From positions 104,091 to 168,090 of the forward strand of contig NZ_FNCG01000007.1 in assembly GCF_900100945.1 (NCBI RefSeq): a stretch of 64,000 bases of DNA, read 5' to 3'. Below are positions 56,733-64,000 of the stretch, in pieces (position 1 is the first letter of the stretch; the number at the start of each line of letters is the position of its first letter). The translations under genes and the position numbers were made by a program. The notes below the pieces were generated by a model that saw only the letters and a program-made list of their open reading frames with translations, ran no database searches and had not been told where the DNA came from. The stretch is from Mucilaginibacter gossypii. Lineage in GTDB: Bacteria; Bacteroidota; Bacteroidia; Sphingobacteriales; Sphingobacteriaceae.

Positions 56733-57229
56733 CACTATATTCAAAAAACTGCTAAATTTCATTTATCTCAATTTCAAAGTTTTTTTAATAATTGCTTAAT
56801 GTATTAATTGCGCTGTTTAACACAGATTAATATACTTTGGGAAATAATCAATATTTAAATATCAAACCTAACTGATAGATCGTGTTATTATATACCTGGT
56901 TAGGCGACGCAAACAGCAAACCTCCTTCATCAAAAGGCCTTTTATCCTGATCGCAGTTATTACTGTTCCTGAAGCCGCGATCATGCGCGGAAGGCCGTTA
57001 TCGTTGTATTACCTGCCGCCCAATCTGTGAAGCCGCTGTATGAAAATTTCTTAATAATCAAATAATTTACTTATAAATAGGAATTACAGAAAACTATGCC
57101 GACCTTTGGACCGTATGGTTTGAGGATCTGATCCCGGTCATTTTGCGAAGATGAGCTTTAGCATCGTTCTTCCGCGTGACTTTATCGCTTTCAGCTTTTT
57201 GAGCTTAACACCATATTGAAAGCGTTCCT
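56733..57229. other. intergenic, no gene seen
   Basis: About 500 bases without a frame longer than a few codons and without a clear hairpin. It presumably holds the promoter of the 57230 regulator. Confidence 0.4.
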
Positions 57230-57619
57230 ATGAAAAAAATCTTATTGTTGGACGACAACCTGGATATTGTCCAGATCGTAGCAGAAGTGTTGACCTATGA
57301 AGGCTACCAGGTGCAGAGTGTTAGCACCTGTACCGGCTTTTTATCGGTCATTGCGGGCTTTGAGCCTGACCTGATCTTACTGGACTATCGTTTACGGGAT
57401 GGTAACGGAGGCGAACTCTGCCGGCAGATCAAAAACCACACGCAGTTCAGCTATATTCCCGTTGTCCTGTTCACCGCCTATGCCCAGCGCGATTTCGGGT
57501 TCGAAAATTTTGGCTTCGACGGTTTTATCGCCAAACCGTTTGACCTGGACGAGCTCATCGAAACCGTTCAGGGACTGCTGTATAGCGATAGCCATGGCTT
57601 TGACCTGGCAGATCACTGA
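57230..57619 (+). CDS. single-domain response regulator
   Basis: 129 residues, receiver only. Acidic pair LLDDNLD (Asp 8, Asp 9), phosphoacceptor Asp 52 in LILLDYRLRDG, Thr in VLFTAYAQ and Lys in FIAKPFDLDEL. Related to the regulators at 16963 and 58034. Without an output domain it may shuttle phosphate or bind a protein partner. It is convergent with the lipocalin relic, with a few bases of overlap. Confidence 0.88.
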   Translation: MKKILLLDDNLDIVQIVAEVLTYEGYQVQSVSTCTGFLSVIAGFEPDLILLDYRLRDGNGGELCRQIKNHTQFSYIPVVLFTAYAQRDFGFENFGFDGFIAKPFDLDELIETVQGLLYSDSHGFDLADH

Positions 57620-57944
57620 GCCATGCACTCCAGCCTGCTGATATCAAAACCGAGGCTGATCGCCTTTAGGAGGAAGCGCTGTTTTATTTCCTCCGGTATA
57701 GCGCTCCCGCGGGAGCTTAACCAGAGGTAACGCATGATGCTGCCCGATGCCAGCGCGTTTCGGCAATCCCCGTCAATATCCAAAACGTTGTAATCCGGCA
57801 GATAGGCGGGAAATAGGGGACCCTTGGTTCGCTACGGGTTTCCCGGCCTGTAAAGGTCATGGTGCCCGTAGCTTCAACCGTTTTGTTTTTGACCGGGTCA
57901 AAGGTGCGGGTCATTACTTTGATCGTGATCGTGTATTCTTCCAC
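57613..57944 (-). pseudogene. bacterial lipocalin (Blc) remnant, truncated and frameshifted
   Basis: The 3' half reads YLPDYNVLDIDGDCRNALASG, then YLWLSSRGSAIPEEIK and GFDISRLECMAQ to a stop at 57613, the end of a Blc-type lipocalin. The preceding part (TFDPVKNKTVEATGTMTFTG) is in another frame, with a shift near 57805. The N-terminal signal and the GTWYEI segment are missing, so the gene is broken at the front too. Confidence 0.65.
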
Positions 57945-58033
57945 ACGACCTGTAACCAGCGACGGTTTAATCCGTCGTTTTTTTCATGCAGGTGATTTGT
58001 CTATAGCGACAATTTATTCTGAACAGCTTTCAT

Positions 58034-58438
58034 TCAGGCGGCGTATCGCCTGACCTGGTCGACCAGGTTGCCTATCTCAAAAGGTTTCGGCAAGTAATCA
58101 TCCGCGCCACAGTTTTTTTCATGCCGGGTATGATAGCCGTGCGAAGCGGAGACAATGATAACCGGCAGATTTCGCGTAGCTGTCCTGCGTTTCAGTTCGC
58201 CGCAGATATCTCTGCCGTCCGAATCACCGAGCATTACGTCGAGCAGTAAAAGGTCAGGATGGATGCGCTCCACCGTTTCTACAACGTCACGCCCCTTGTC
58301 CAGCTCAAATATCTCGTAACCCTCTTCCCTTAAAATAAATGCCATAATTTCCCGGATGTCCTGATCATCATCCACAATTAGAATCCTTTTCACACTATCC
58401 ATTTCACAATCCGTACTGGAACTATCTAACGTGTGCAT
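58034..58438 (-). CDS. single-domain response regulator
   Basis: Up to 134 residues; ATG 58402 (MDSVKRILIVDDD) is the alternative start and fits the domain better. Acidic VDDDQD, phosphoacceptor Asp in LLLLDVMLGDSDG, Ser in IIVSASHG and Lys in DYLPKPFEIG. Receiver only, no output domain. The nearby regulator at 57230 is on the other strand. Partner kinase unknown; the hybrid kinase at 61661 is a candidate. Confidence 0.88.
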   Translation of the reverse strand: MHTLDSSSTDCEMDSVKRILIVDDDQDIREIMAFILREEGYEIFELDKGRDVVETVERIHPDLLLLDVMLGDSDGRDICGELKRRTATRNLPVIIVSASHGYHTRHEKNCGADDYLPKPFEIGNLVDQVRRYAA

Positions 58439-58767
58439 AAATGACTTTATTACGGTGGAAAAATATTACTTCAATAATATAATAAACTGAATTGCAAGCA
58501 AATTGTTTTACTTTTTCCCATCACGAAAATACCGCGCAGCTGGATGATGCGCTCGGTTTGCTTCCGCGAGATCGAATTGTTAAAAATGTTCAGCACCGCT
58601 GCCGGTGAGTAAATAATGGCTTTCTGGTTTTCCAAGAACGGTAAAAATAACCAAAATAATTCGCGGGAAGTACCCTCGAGAGCCCGCGCTGAACGCTGTA
58701 TCTTTCTTTCTGAAAAGGGTGCCGCTGACATCGCTACTTCGGCCCTGCCCGCCGGTCAGGTTCACTA
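58439..58767. other. intergenic with weak frames
   Basis: A plus frame at 58616-58798 opens MAFWFSKNGKNNQNN and ends in VHYCSPNRHAAQ. It could be a small protein but has no support beyond length. Minus frames here look like shadows. Confidence 0.25.
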
Positions 58768-59352
58768 TTGTTCACCAAATCGACACGCCGCGCAGTAAGA
58801 CCCCTCCTTCCGGTTACCCGGCGCGCAAGCCCGATTGGCACATACCGCCACCGGTCAATTTACCCGCACAACCGCAAGGCGGGGACTGGCTTTTTGCAAG
58901 GAAATAACATTGTTTTTTGCTTCGGTAACATCGGCATTCCAAACCATTTTTTATTTTTTAACCGAAAAGGGCTTGAATCCGGATTTACCGGAATAAGCTT
59001 CGACAAATATGCCTGGTCCACGAGACCGGTATTTTTGGGCCGGGAAGAATTGGCCTTCGGCGACAAAAGCCGGCACGGCAGTCATAGCTTGATTTACCTT
59101 GGCCGAGGTGTAAACGGTATCTGGACGTTCGGTATGAATTACAGTCTTGGTGCTGTCGGTGGCTGCTACGCCTTATCCGTTTACGGCAAACGATTCAAAA
59201 GCCGCGGAGATGCGCCGATTGATGCAATTGTGGAATTAAAAAACATGTTGATTAAAAAGATTGGAAGCACCGATGCCGTCAGCGATAAGGAAGCGGTGAT
59301 ATTGGCAACCGTGCGGGCATTGAAAAAGCACAGCTTCAGCTGGTACAATTAA
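58768..59352 (+). CDS. hypothetical protein, start uncertain
   Basis: The C-terminal 145 residues look like a real protein: a beta-rich part (NNIVFCFGNIGIPNHFLFFN), SRHGSHSLIYLGRG, a Gly-rich SLGAVGGCYALSVYGKRF, then a long helix. The first 45 residues from the ATG at 58768 are Arg/Pro-rich and probably not translated, so the true start may be a later non-ATG codon. No family recognised. A hairpin follows the stop. Confidence 0.55.
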   Translation: MFTKSTRRAVRPLLPVTRRASPIGTYRHRSIYPHNRKAGTGFLQGNNIVFCFGNIGIPNHFLFFNRKGLESGFTGISFDKYAWSTRPVFLGREELAFGDKSRHGSHSLIYLGRGVNGIWTFGMNYSLGAVGGCYALSVYGKRFKSRGDAPIDAIVELKNMLIKKIGSTDAVSDKEAVILATVRALKKHSFSWYN

Positions 59353-59367
59353 GCCTGTTCTAAGGCT
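59352..59367 (+). terminator. terminator after the 58768 gene
   Basis: Short stem AGCCT (59352-59356) with AGGCT (59363-59367), then TTTCGTTTTTT. The stem starts inside the stop codon. Confidence 0.6.
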
Positions 59368-59789
59368 TTTCGTTTTTTCCAGGCTGAAAGAATGACTGTT
59401 GAGTTTTGATTGTGTCAACACAGGCACAGCCGGCGGTTTGTTAAATCGTGCTGGAAGCGTAATTATAGGACGCTGAAATAGACTATTTGTTGACCCTGGT
59501 GTATGTATAGAAGAAGGAACATAGCTGCTTTTTGCAGGACAAAATACTTGTATGGATCCAGACGCAACCTAACTGTCCGTTAAATAATATAGCTGATCTT
59601 AATGGTAGGTGGACGCTACTCAAGCGTATTGTTGTCGAAAACAGCAGTAAAAATTCGAATGCAATTGCAACAAATTCGAAAGTGTTCCTTTCGCCTTTGA
59701 CGTTTATTTGTGCCGGGCATTAACTGGTGATCCTCAATGGTGATCTGATCGCCTTAGCCCATTTAACGCTATTAAAAAGACTCACTACC
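59368..59789. other. intergenic, no supported gene
   Basis: A frame at 59532-59723 has no recognisable features. This stretch holds the promoter of the lipoprotein gene. Confidence 0.35.
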
Positions 59790-60710
59790 ATGAAAAAAAT
59801 TATTAAAACATTAGTTTATGCACTTGCAGGATGCACAATCCTTTCATTAAGCAATTGCCAGAAAAAAAATATCAACCCAAAGCCCGTTTCTCCGGTTGAC
59901 AGTAACCACGTTCAGGTCATGTACCCGCTCAGTCAGTCGAAGAACGATGGGACTAATACTTATGTTTATAAGTATGCATATGATAAGGATAACAACCTGG
60001 TAAAATATGCGCGGACCGATAATGTGGTGACCTGCAATGTTGGCACAAGTCAGGTTGACCTAAATGTTAACGAGTATAATTCATTTAAGGAGCTGGTTCA
60101 TGTAAGCACTACAAGTTTTCTTTATAATCTGGTCGGATTGCCCGATAAGCCTGTTAATATTTATAAAACCGCACCAACTCAGGTTACTTACACCTATATT
60201 GACAAGGATGTCGCGAGCGGGGTTTCGAAAACCAAGCCCGGTGGCCTATGGCAATTTGAAAACAATAAAGACGGCTTGCCGTTGAAGTCGATTACTGCGG
60301 ATGGGGGGGGCTTCAACTATAATTACAGGTACGACAATAAGGGCAACCTGGCAACGGCCGAATTTGTACGCCTGTCGGGTGTCCGGGTTGGTGAAATGTA
60401 CCAGCGTGTAACTTTTACGGGGTTCGACGATAAGCCTTCACCTTTTTCGGCGATCAGGTACTATTGGGTAGCGTCCTATCCCCAGGGGTATACTCCTGAA
60501 TTTGCGTTGGCTTATTGTAAAAACAACCCTAAACAGATCGTTACAGAAATATATGACCAGCTTAAAAACGCCCTTGTTAAATATCAGCAGGATGATCTGA
60601 CCTACGTTTATAACGATAAAGGCTATCCCACGCAGATCACGATAAATACCAGTTATTTTACCGGGTTAAATACCCATTACGTCACAACCTATAACTATTC
60701 GTATCAATAA
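59790..60710 (+). CDS. hypothetical lipoprotein
   Basis: Start at ATG 59790 (MKKIIKTLVYALAGCTILSLSNC), a lipoprotein signal with Cys 23 in SLSNC; a longer frame adds 21 residues without meaning. The mature 280 residues are Tyr-rich and beta-rich, with repeats of the type YKYAYDKDNNLVKYAR, FNYNYRYDNKGNLATAEF and LTYVYNDKGYPTQITI. These RHS/YD-like strands are common in Bacteroidota DUF4595-type lipoproteins. Surface-exposed; function unknown. The membrane protein gene follows by 17 bases, probably in one operon. Confidence 0.8.
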   Translation: MKKIIKTLVYALAGCTILSLSNCQKKNINPKPVSPVDSNHVQVMYPLSQSKNDGTNTYVYKYAYDKDNNLVKYARTDNVVTCNVGTSQVDLNVNEYNSFKELVHVSTTSFLYNLVGLPDKPVNIYKTAPTQVTYTYIDKDVASGVSKTKPGGLWQFENNKDGLPLKSITADGGGFNYNYRYDNKGNLATAEFVRLSGVRVGEMYQRVTFTGFDDKPSPFSAIRYYWVASYPQGYTPEFALAYCKNNPKQIVTEIYDQLKNALVKYQQDDLTYVYNDKGYPTQITINTSYFTGLNTHYVTTYNYSYQ

Positions 60711-60727
60711 CATCGACAACTATTTGA

Positions 60728-61618
60728 ATGATGATCACAGCAAAAGTATTAAGCGCTCCAAACGCAGACGGCGGTGCCACGCCCGGAGCTTCTGGTAGAC
60801 CTCACCTAAATGCTATCCAAAAAGTAAGCTTAACTTACCTCTTTTCGGTACCTTTTTTAACCTTTCTATTAGGTTTCGGTGTAGGCCATGTAAAATGGCA
60901 ATGGTATGTGCCGGCCTGGCTGATCAATATCCTGATAATGGCGCTGGCCATGCGTCAACTGCTTAGATCCCATCCTTCTGGTAGCCGGTTAGCTATTGTT
61001 ACCGCGCTATTGCTCATCTGTCCCTGGATCATTTTCCCTCTTTTTGCCGGAATGGGGAGACCGCCGCAAACCATTCAGGGCTGGCTGGACCTGGAGGGAG
61101 AGCAGCATACCAGGTTTAACCTGCTGATCCTGGGCGGGATACTGGCCTACCTCGGCACCGCAGCGCTTTATCAATTACTGCAACATAAGGAAAAAATTTT
61201 TGCAGCACTGGGCCTCGCTTTAATGACATTGGCGATACCTCTTTTTTTGATCAATATGGCCTATTGGGGGAGTTTTCTTTCCGCGTCTTTTCAAAGTTTC
61301 AAAACTTCAAACCGGCCTGACTGGTATCTTGCTTTTCGCGAACTATTCTTCGTGATCAGCACAGCGGAGGTTTCGCTGATTTATCTGGCGACTGCCATGT
61401 TTGCAATGGCCTTGGGCAGGACGGGGTACCTTAAGCTTCGGGCCGTACGTGCTCATGTGATCATCAGCCTCTGTGCAGGCCTGCTCAATTTAGTACCCCC
61501 TTCCGCGCCGGATTTTTTTTCCACGATGAGCTATCTGGTTTCCATACCGGCTATCCCTTTTATCATGTTTTATTTCATGGGAATTAAACTGCTGCATACC
61601 CGTCCGGAGTGTCCCTGA
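60728..61618 (+). CDS. polytopic membrane protein, unknown
   Basis: 296 residues with about eight hydrophobic helices, starting near residue 33 (VSLTYLFSVPFLTFLLGFGVGHVKW) and ending with IPAIPFIMFYFMGIKLLH. The N-terminal 30 residues are soluble. No motif known to me. It is placed between the lipoprotein and the hybrid kinase on the same strand, with 42 bases to the latter, so the three may be co-transcribed. Confidence 0.7.
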   Translation: MMITAKVLSAPNADGGATPGASGRPHLNAIQKVSLTYLFSVPFLTFLLGFGVGHVKWQWYVPAWLINILIMALAMRQLLRSHPSGSRLAIVTALLLICPWIIFPLFAGMGRPPQTIQGWLDLEGEQHTRFNLLILGGILAYLGTAALYQLLQHKEKIFAALGLALMTLAIPLFLINMAYWGSFLSASFQSFKTSNRPDWYLAFRELFFVISTAEVSLIYLATAMFAMALGRTGYLKLRAVRAHVIISLCAGLLNLVPPSAPDFFSTMSYLVSIPAIPFIMFYFMGIKLLHTRPECP

Positions 61619-61660
61619 GCCGCTTCTTTGGCAATTACTTCAAAAATCATAAATTTACCT

Positions 61661-64000
61661 ATGCCCGGATTACGGTTTTATGTTCTGTTGACCTGTCTGT
61701 TCCTGCTTAATGCGGGCCATCCGCAGGGTATGAACCGGCTTCCTGTACTGCTCACCGACAGTTTAAAAGCCCATAAGGAAGGCTTTGCACTCCATACTTT
61801 TTCCTGGCGCTTCCACACGATGGATGGAAGAGACTATAGCGACCCTGCTATCCCGGACAGCACATGGGCGGTTACAACAACAGCCTTTGGCCGCACCGGG
61901 CAACCCAATGGCTGGCATGGAAGCGGCTGGTTCAGGTTATGGTTAAAAGCAGATGACAACCTGATCGATAAGGTGCTGGCATTCCGGATCAGCCAAACCG
62001 GGGCCGCAGAGATCTATCTGGATGGGAAAAAGATCGGCGAAGCCGGTAAAATCGGCAAAACAAAAAGGGAAACTCATTCTGCCCGTGCCCCTTTCAGCGT
62101 ATATCCCTTTATCCTATCGGATCATCGGCAGCACCTGCTCGCGGTCAGATATGTTAATGAGCAGCCGCCGTTCCCGGAATATATCGCATTCCGGCTATGG
62201 GCAGGTACCTATGAGCAATTGGCCAGCCGGGCACTTGATAGCTTGAAGATGAACAGCTTTTTACTGGCCAGCATTGGCGCGCAACTGGCGTTCGTATTGC
62301 TGCACCTGGCGCTATTTGCCTTTTATCCAAAACAGCGGCTGAATCTTTATTACAGCCTTTTTCTATTTGCTACTTCAGCGGTGCTTTACCTTCGCTATCT
62401 AACCGTTGGTACGAGCGATCCCTACCTGCAGCGGATAACCGCCGATCTTTTTGAAACAGGGATCATTGTGGCCGCCTTCCTTGCCGGAATTCTTTTATAT
62501 GGCGTGAGTGATGATCACCTGCCACGCAAGCGTATACTCATTAGTGCCGTGTTAGGTTCGTTAACCTTACTGGATTATTTCCTGCAGTATCGTAATGCTT
62601 CCGGAGCGACTATCTTTTGGCTGGAGATCTTTTACTTCCTGCTGGTAATGGCTGATGGTTTATTTGCGCTGGTGAGGGCAATACTCCGCCGAAAGCCGAG
62701 GATCTGGCTCATCGGCGCGGGCATGCTCATCTTAACCCTGTTTTATCTGGTGGTGGGCAGCGACATTTTTGGGCTGATGAATGGTAATGATGAGTTAATT
62801 GGTAAATGGATGAGCATCGGGCTGCTGGCCATCCCATTAAGCTTTTCGGTGTACCTTGCGCTTAATTTTTCCGATGTTAATCGCAGCCTGAGCGCACGGC
62901 TAAAAGAAGTACAGGAACTTTCTGAATTAAGCCTGGCGCAGGAAACGGAAAAGAACAGAATATTGGCCGGACAGGCTGATCAACTGGAAAAAACGGTAGC
63001 GGCACGTACGCTGGAGGTGCGCAGCCAGGCTCAAAAATTACGGGAAATGGATGCACTCAAATCCCGGTTCATTGTTAACCTGACCCACGAATTCCGCACG
63101 CCTTTATCATTGATCATTGGACCGGCCGGCCTGATAGCGGAAAACGCCGGCACCGACGCTGAACGAAAACAGGGTAGGCTCATCAAAGAGAATGCGCAGC
63201 AATTGTTGCTCCTGATCAACCAATTGCTTGATCTAAGCAAACTGGAAGAGGGCAAAATGGAAATCGTAAATGCCGAGGCCGATATCCTGGGAATAGCTAC
63301 AGCAGTATTGCTTCCGTTTAGCAACGCCGCTATGCAGAAGCAGCTTACGCTTGCACTCAAAAGCCGGTTTAGCAAGTTAAGGGGAGTGGTTGATGAGGGG
63401 AAGTTAACCATGATACTGAGGAATGTGTTATCAAACGCTATAAAGTTCAGTTTGCCCGGCGGTGAAATCCTTGTAACGGTTGATTTGGAAAAAGCTCAGC
63501 AACCTACTGCGTTGGTCTTTACGGTCGCTGATCAGGGCATGGGTATTTCGGCAGCTAAATTACCATACGTTTTTGATCGGTTTTATCAGGCAGATGCCTC
63601 CGATACCCGCTCAAATGAAGGCAGCGGCATTGGCTTGGCGCTTGCCAGGGAATTAGTTGAGTTAATGAACGGTACGATCGCTATCGCCAGTACGGAAAAT
63701 GTTGGTACGGTGGTCCGCATAAGACTGCCGGTGAACATGACACTGGCCAACATCGGCGACGGAGATTTGTCACTGCAAGCCGAAAAGGGCGCTATACAAA
63801 CGGAGGAGAAAGATGATCTTACCAACGATGGCCCCTTACTGCTCATTATTGAAGATCATGATCAGCTTAGGGCATTTATAAGCGAAACGCTAAACGTAAA
63901 GTTCAGAACATTAACTGCGCGAAATGGCGAGGAAGGGATACAGCTGGCCAAAAAGTATATTCCTGATCTTGTCATCACCGACCTGATGATGCCGGGAATG
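61661..64000 (+). CDS. hybrid histidine kinase with 7TM sensor (partial, cut by window end)
   Basis: ATG 61661; 780 codons open to the last base, so the end lies outside. A signal peptide, an extracytoplasmic jelly-roll-like domain (about 30-185, GWFRLWLKADDN and AAEIYLDGKKIGEAG) and about seven membrane helices (about 200-400) resemble the 7TMR-DISM sensors. After a coiled coil comes HisKA with LTHEFRTPLSLIIGP (His), the ATPase domain with NVLSNAIKFSLPGGEI, DQGMGIS and EGSGIGLALARELV, then a receiver domain (IIEDHDQLR; Asp in LVITDLMMPG) where the window ends. A DNA-binding output domain may follow. Confidence 0.92.
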   Translation, partial: MPGLRFYVLLTCLFLLNAGHPQGMNRLPVLLTDSLKAHKEGFALHTFSWRFHTMDGRDYSDPAIPDSTWAVTTTAFGRTGQPNGWHGSGWFRLWLKADDNLIDKVLAFRISQTGAAEIYLDGKKIGEAGKIGKTKRETHSARAPFSVYPFILSDHRQHLLAVRYVNEQPPFPEYIAFRLWAGTYEQLASRALDSLKMNSFLLASIGAQLAFVLLHLALFAFYPKQRLNLYYSLFLFATSAVLYLRYLTVGTSDPYLQRITADLFETGIIVAAFLAGILLYGVSDDHLPRKRILISAVLGSLTLLDYFLQYRNASGATIFWLEIFYFLLVMADGLFALVRAILRRKPRIWLIGAGMLILTLFYLVVGSDIFGLMNGNDELIGKWMSIGLLAIPLSFSVYLALNFSDVNRSLSARLKEVQELSELSLAQETEKNRILAGQADQLEKTVAARTLEVRSQAQKLREMDALKSRFIVNLTHEFRTPLSLIIGPAGLIAENAGTDAERKQGRLIKENAQQLLLLINQLLDLSKLEEGKMEIVNAEADILGIATAVLLPFSNAAMQKQLTLALKSRFSKLRGVVDEGKLTMILRNVLSNAIKFSLPGGEILVTVDLEKAQQPTALVFTVADQGMGISAAKLPYVFDRFYQADASDTRSNEGSGIGLALARELVELMNGTIAIASTENVGTVVRIRLPVNMTLANIGDGDLSLQAEKGAIQTEEKDDLTNDGPLLLIIEDHDQLRAFISETLNVKFRTLTARNGEEGIQLAKKYIPDLVITDLMMPGM

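Noticed and set aside
59532..59723. Plus frame of 63 codons
   Set aside because: No motif, no typical composition, no conserved neighbour; likely chance.
1..64000. CRISPR array, tRNA, rRNA or intact insertion sequence
   Set aside because: I saw no regularly spaced repeats, no cloverleaf or rRNA-like stretches and no transposase frame.

Overview
The window looks like chromosome of a Bacteroidota member of the Sphingobacteriaceae, most like Mucilaginibacter or Pedobacter. This rests on gene content and style (small Cys-rich and CDGSH proteins, DUF2652, GAF-containing enhancer-binding proteins, 7TM-type hybrid kinase, almost no Shine-Dalgarno sites), not on a marker gene. I found no rRNA, tRNA, CRISPR array or intact insertion sequence.

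Region 1 (1-12.8 kb) is accessory. A tight minus-strand block (7431 to 1083) encodes a PLD-like membrane coiled-coil protein, a vWA-like lipoprotein, a DUF4236/SH3 membrane protein, a PD-(D/E)xK restriction-like nuclease and a Cys-tailed membrane protein. I know of no description of this set. It is followed by a TPR histidine kinase and NarL-type regulator pair, a proline-rich exported peptide, and a second protein sharing the N-terminal domain of the Cys-tailed one.

Region 2 (12.9-17.8 kb) has an S1/P1 nuclease, a Ku operon (NHEJ), small envelope and stress proteins, a single-domain response regulator, and a scar holding three 5' gene stubs.

Region 3 (18.3-33.7 kb) is the most striking part. 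Two paralogous modules, each a cyclase-fold DUF2652 protein plus a degenerate ribokinase-like protein, each sit behind a textbook sigma-54 promoter (19004 and 25731). The first module continues into a frameshifted bestrophin, an AhpD-like protein and, after a strong hairpin, LigD. The second continues into a YCII/DGPF protein and an ECF42-type sigma factor, suggesting a sigma-54 to ECF cascade. Two GAF-type sigma-54 activators follow.

Region 4 (33.8-48.1 kb) holds detoxification and redox genes: MBL hydrolase, SDR, AraC regulator, a third sigma-54 activator with three GAF-like domains, two alpha/beta hydrolases behind a shared 21-bp-spaced operator, a double-frameshift Dps, a ferritin-like/CDGSH fusion, a MocR regulator, an NmrA-like protein, an ArsC/Spx-like protein and a cupin.

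Region 5 (48.2-56.7 kb) is a mirror-image arrangement: kinase and activator on the minus strand, then activator and kinase on the plus strand. Region 6 (57-64 kb) has two single-domain response regulators, a lipocalin relic, hypothetical envelope proteins and a hybrid histidine kinase cut by the window end. Overall the window is unusually dense in signalling genes, with five sigma-54 activators in about 25 kb.
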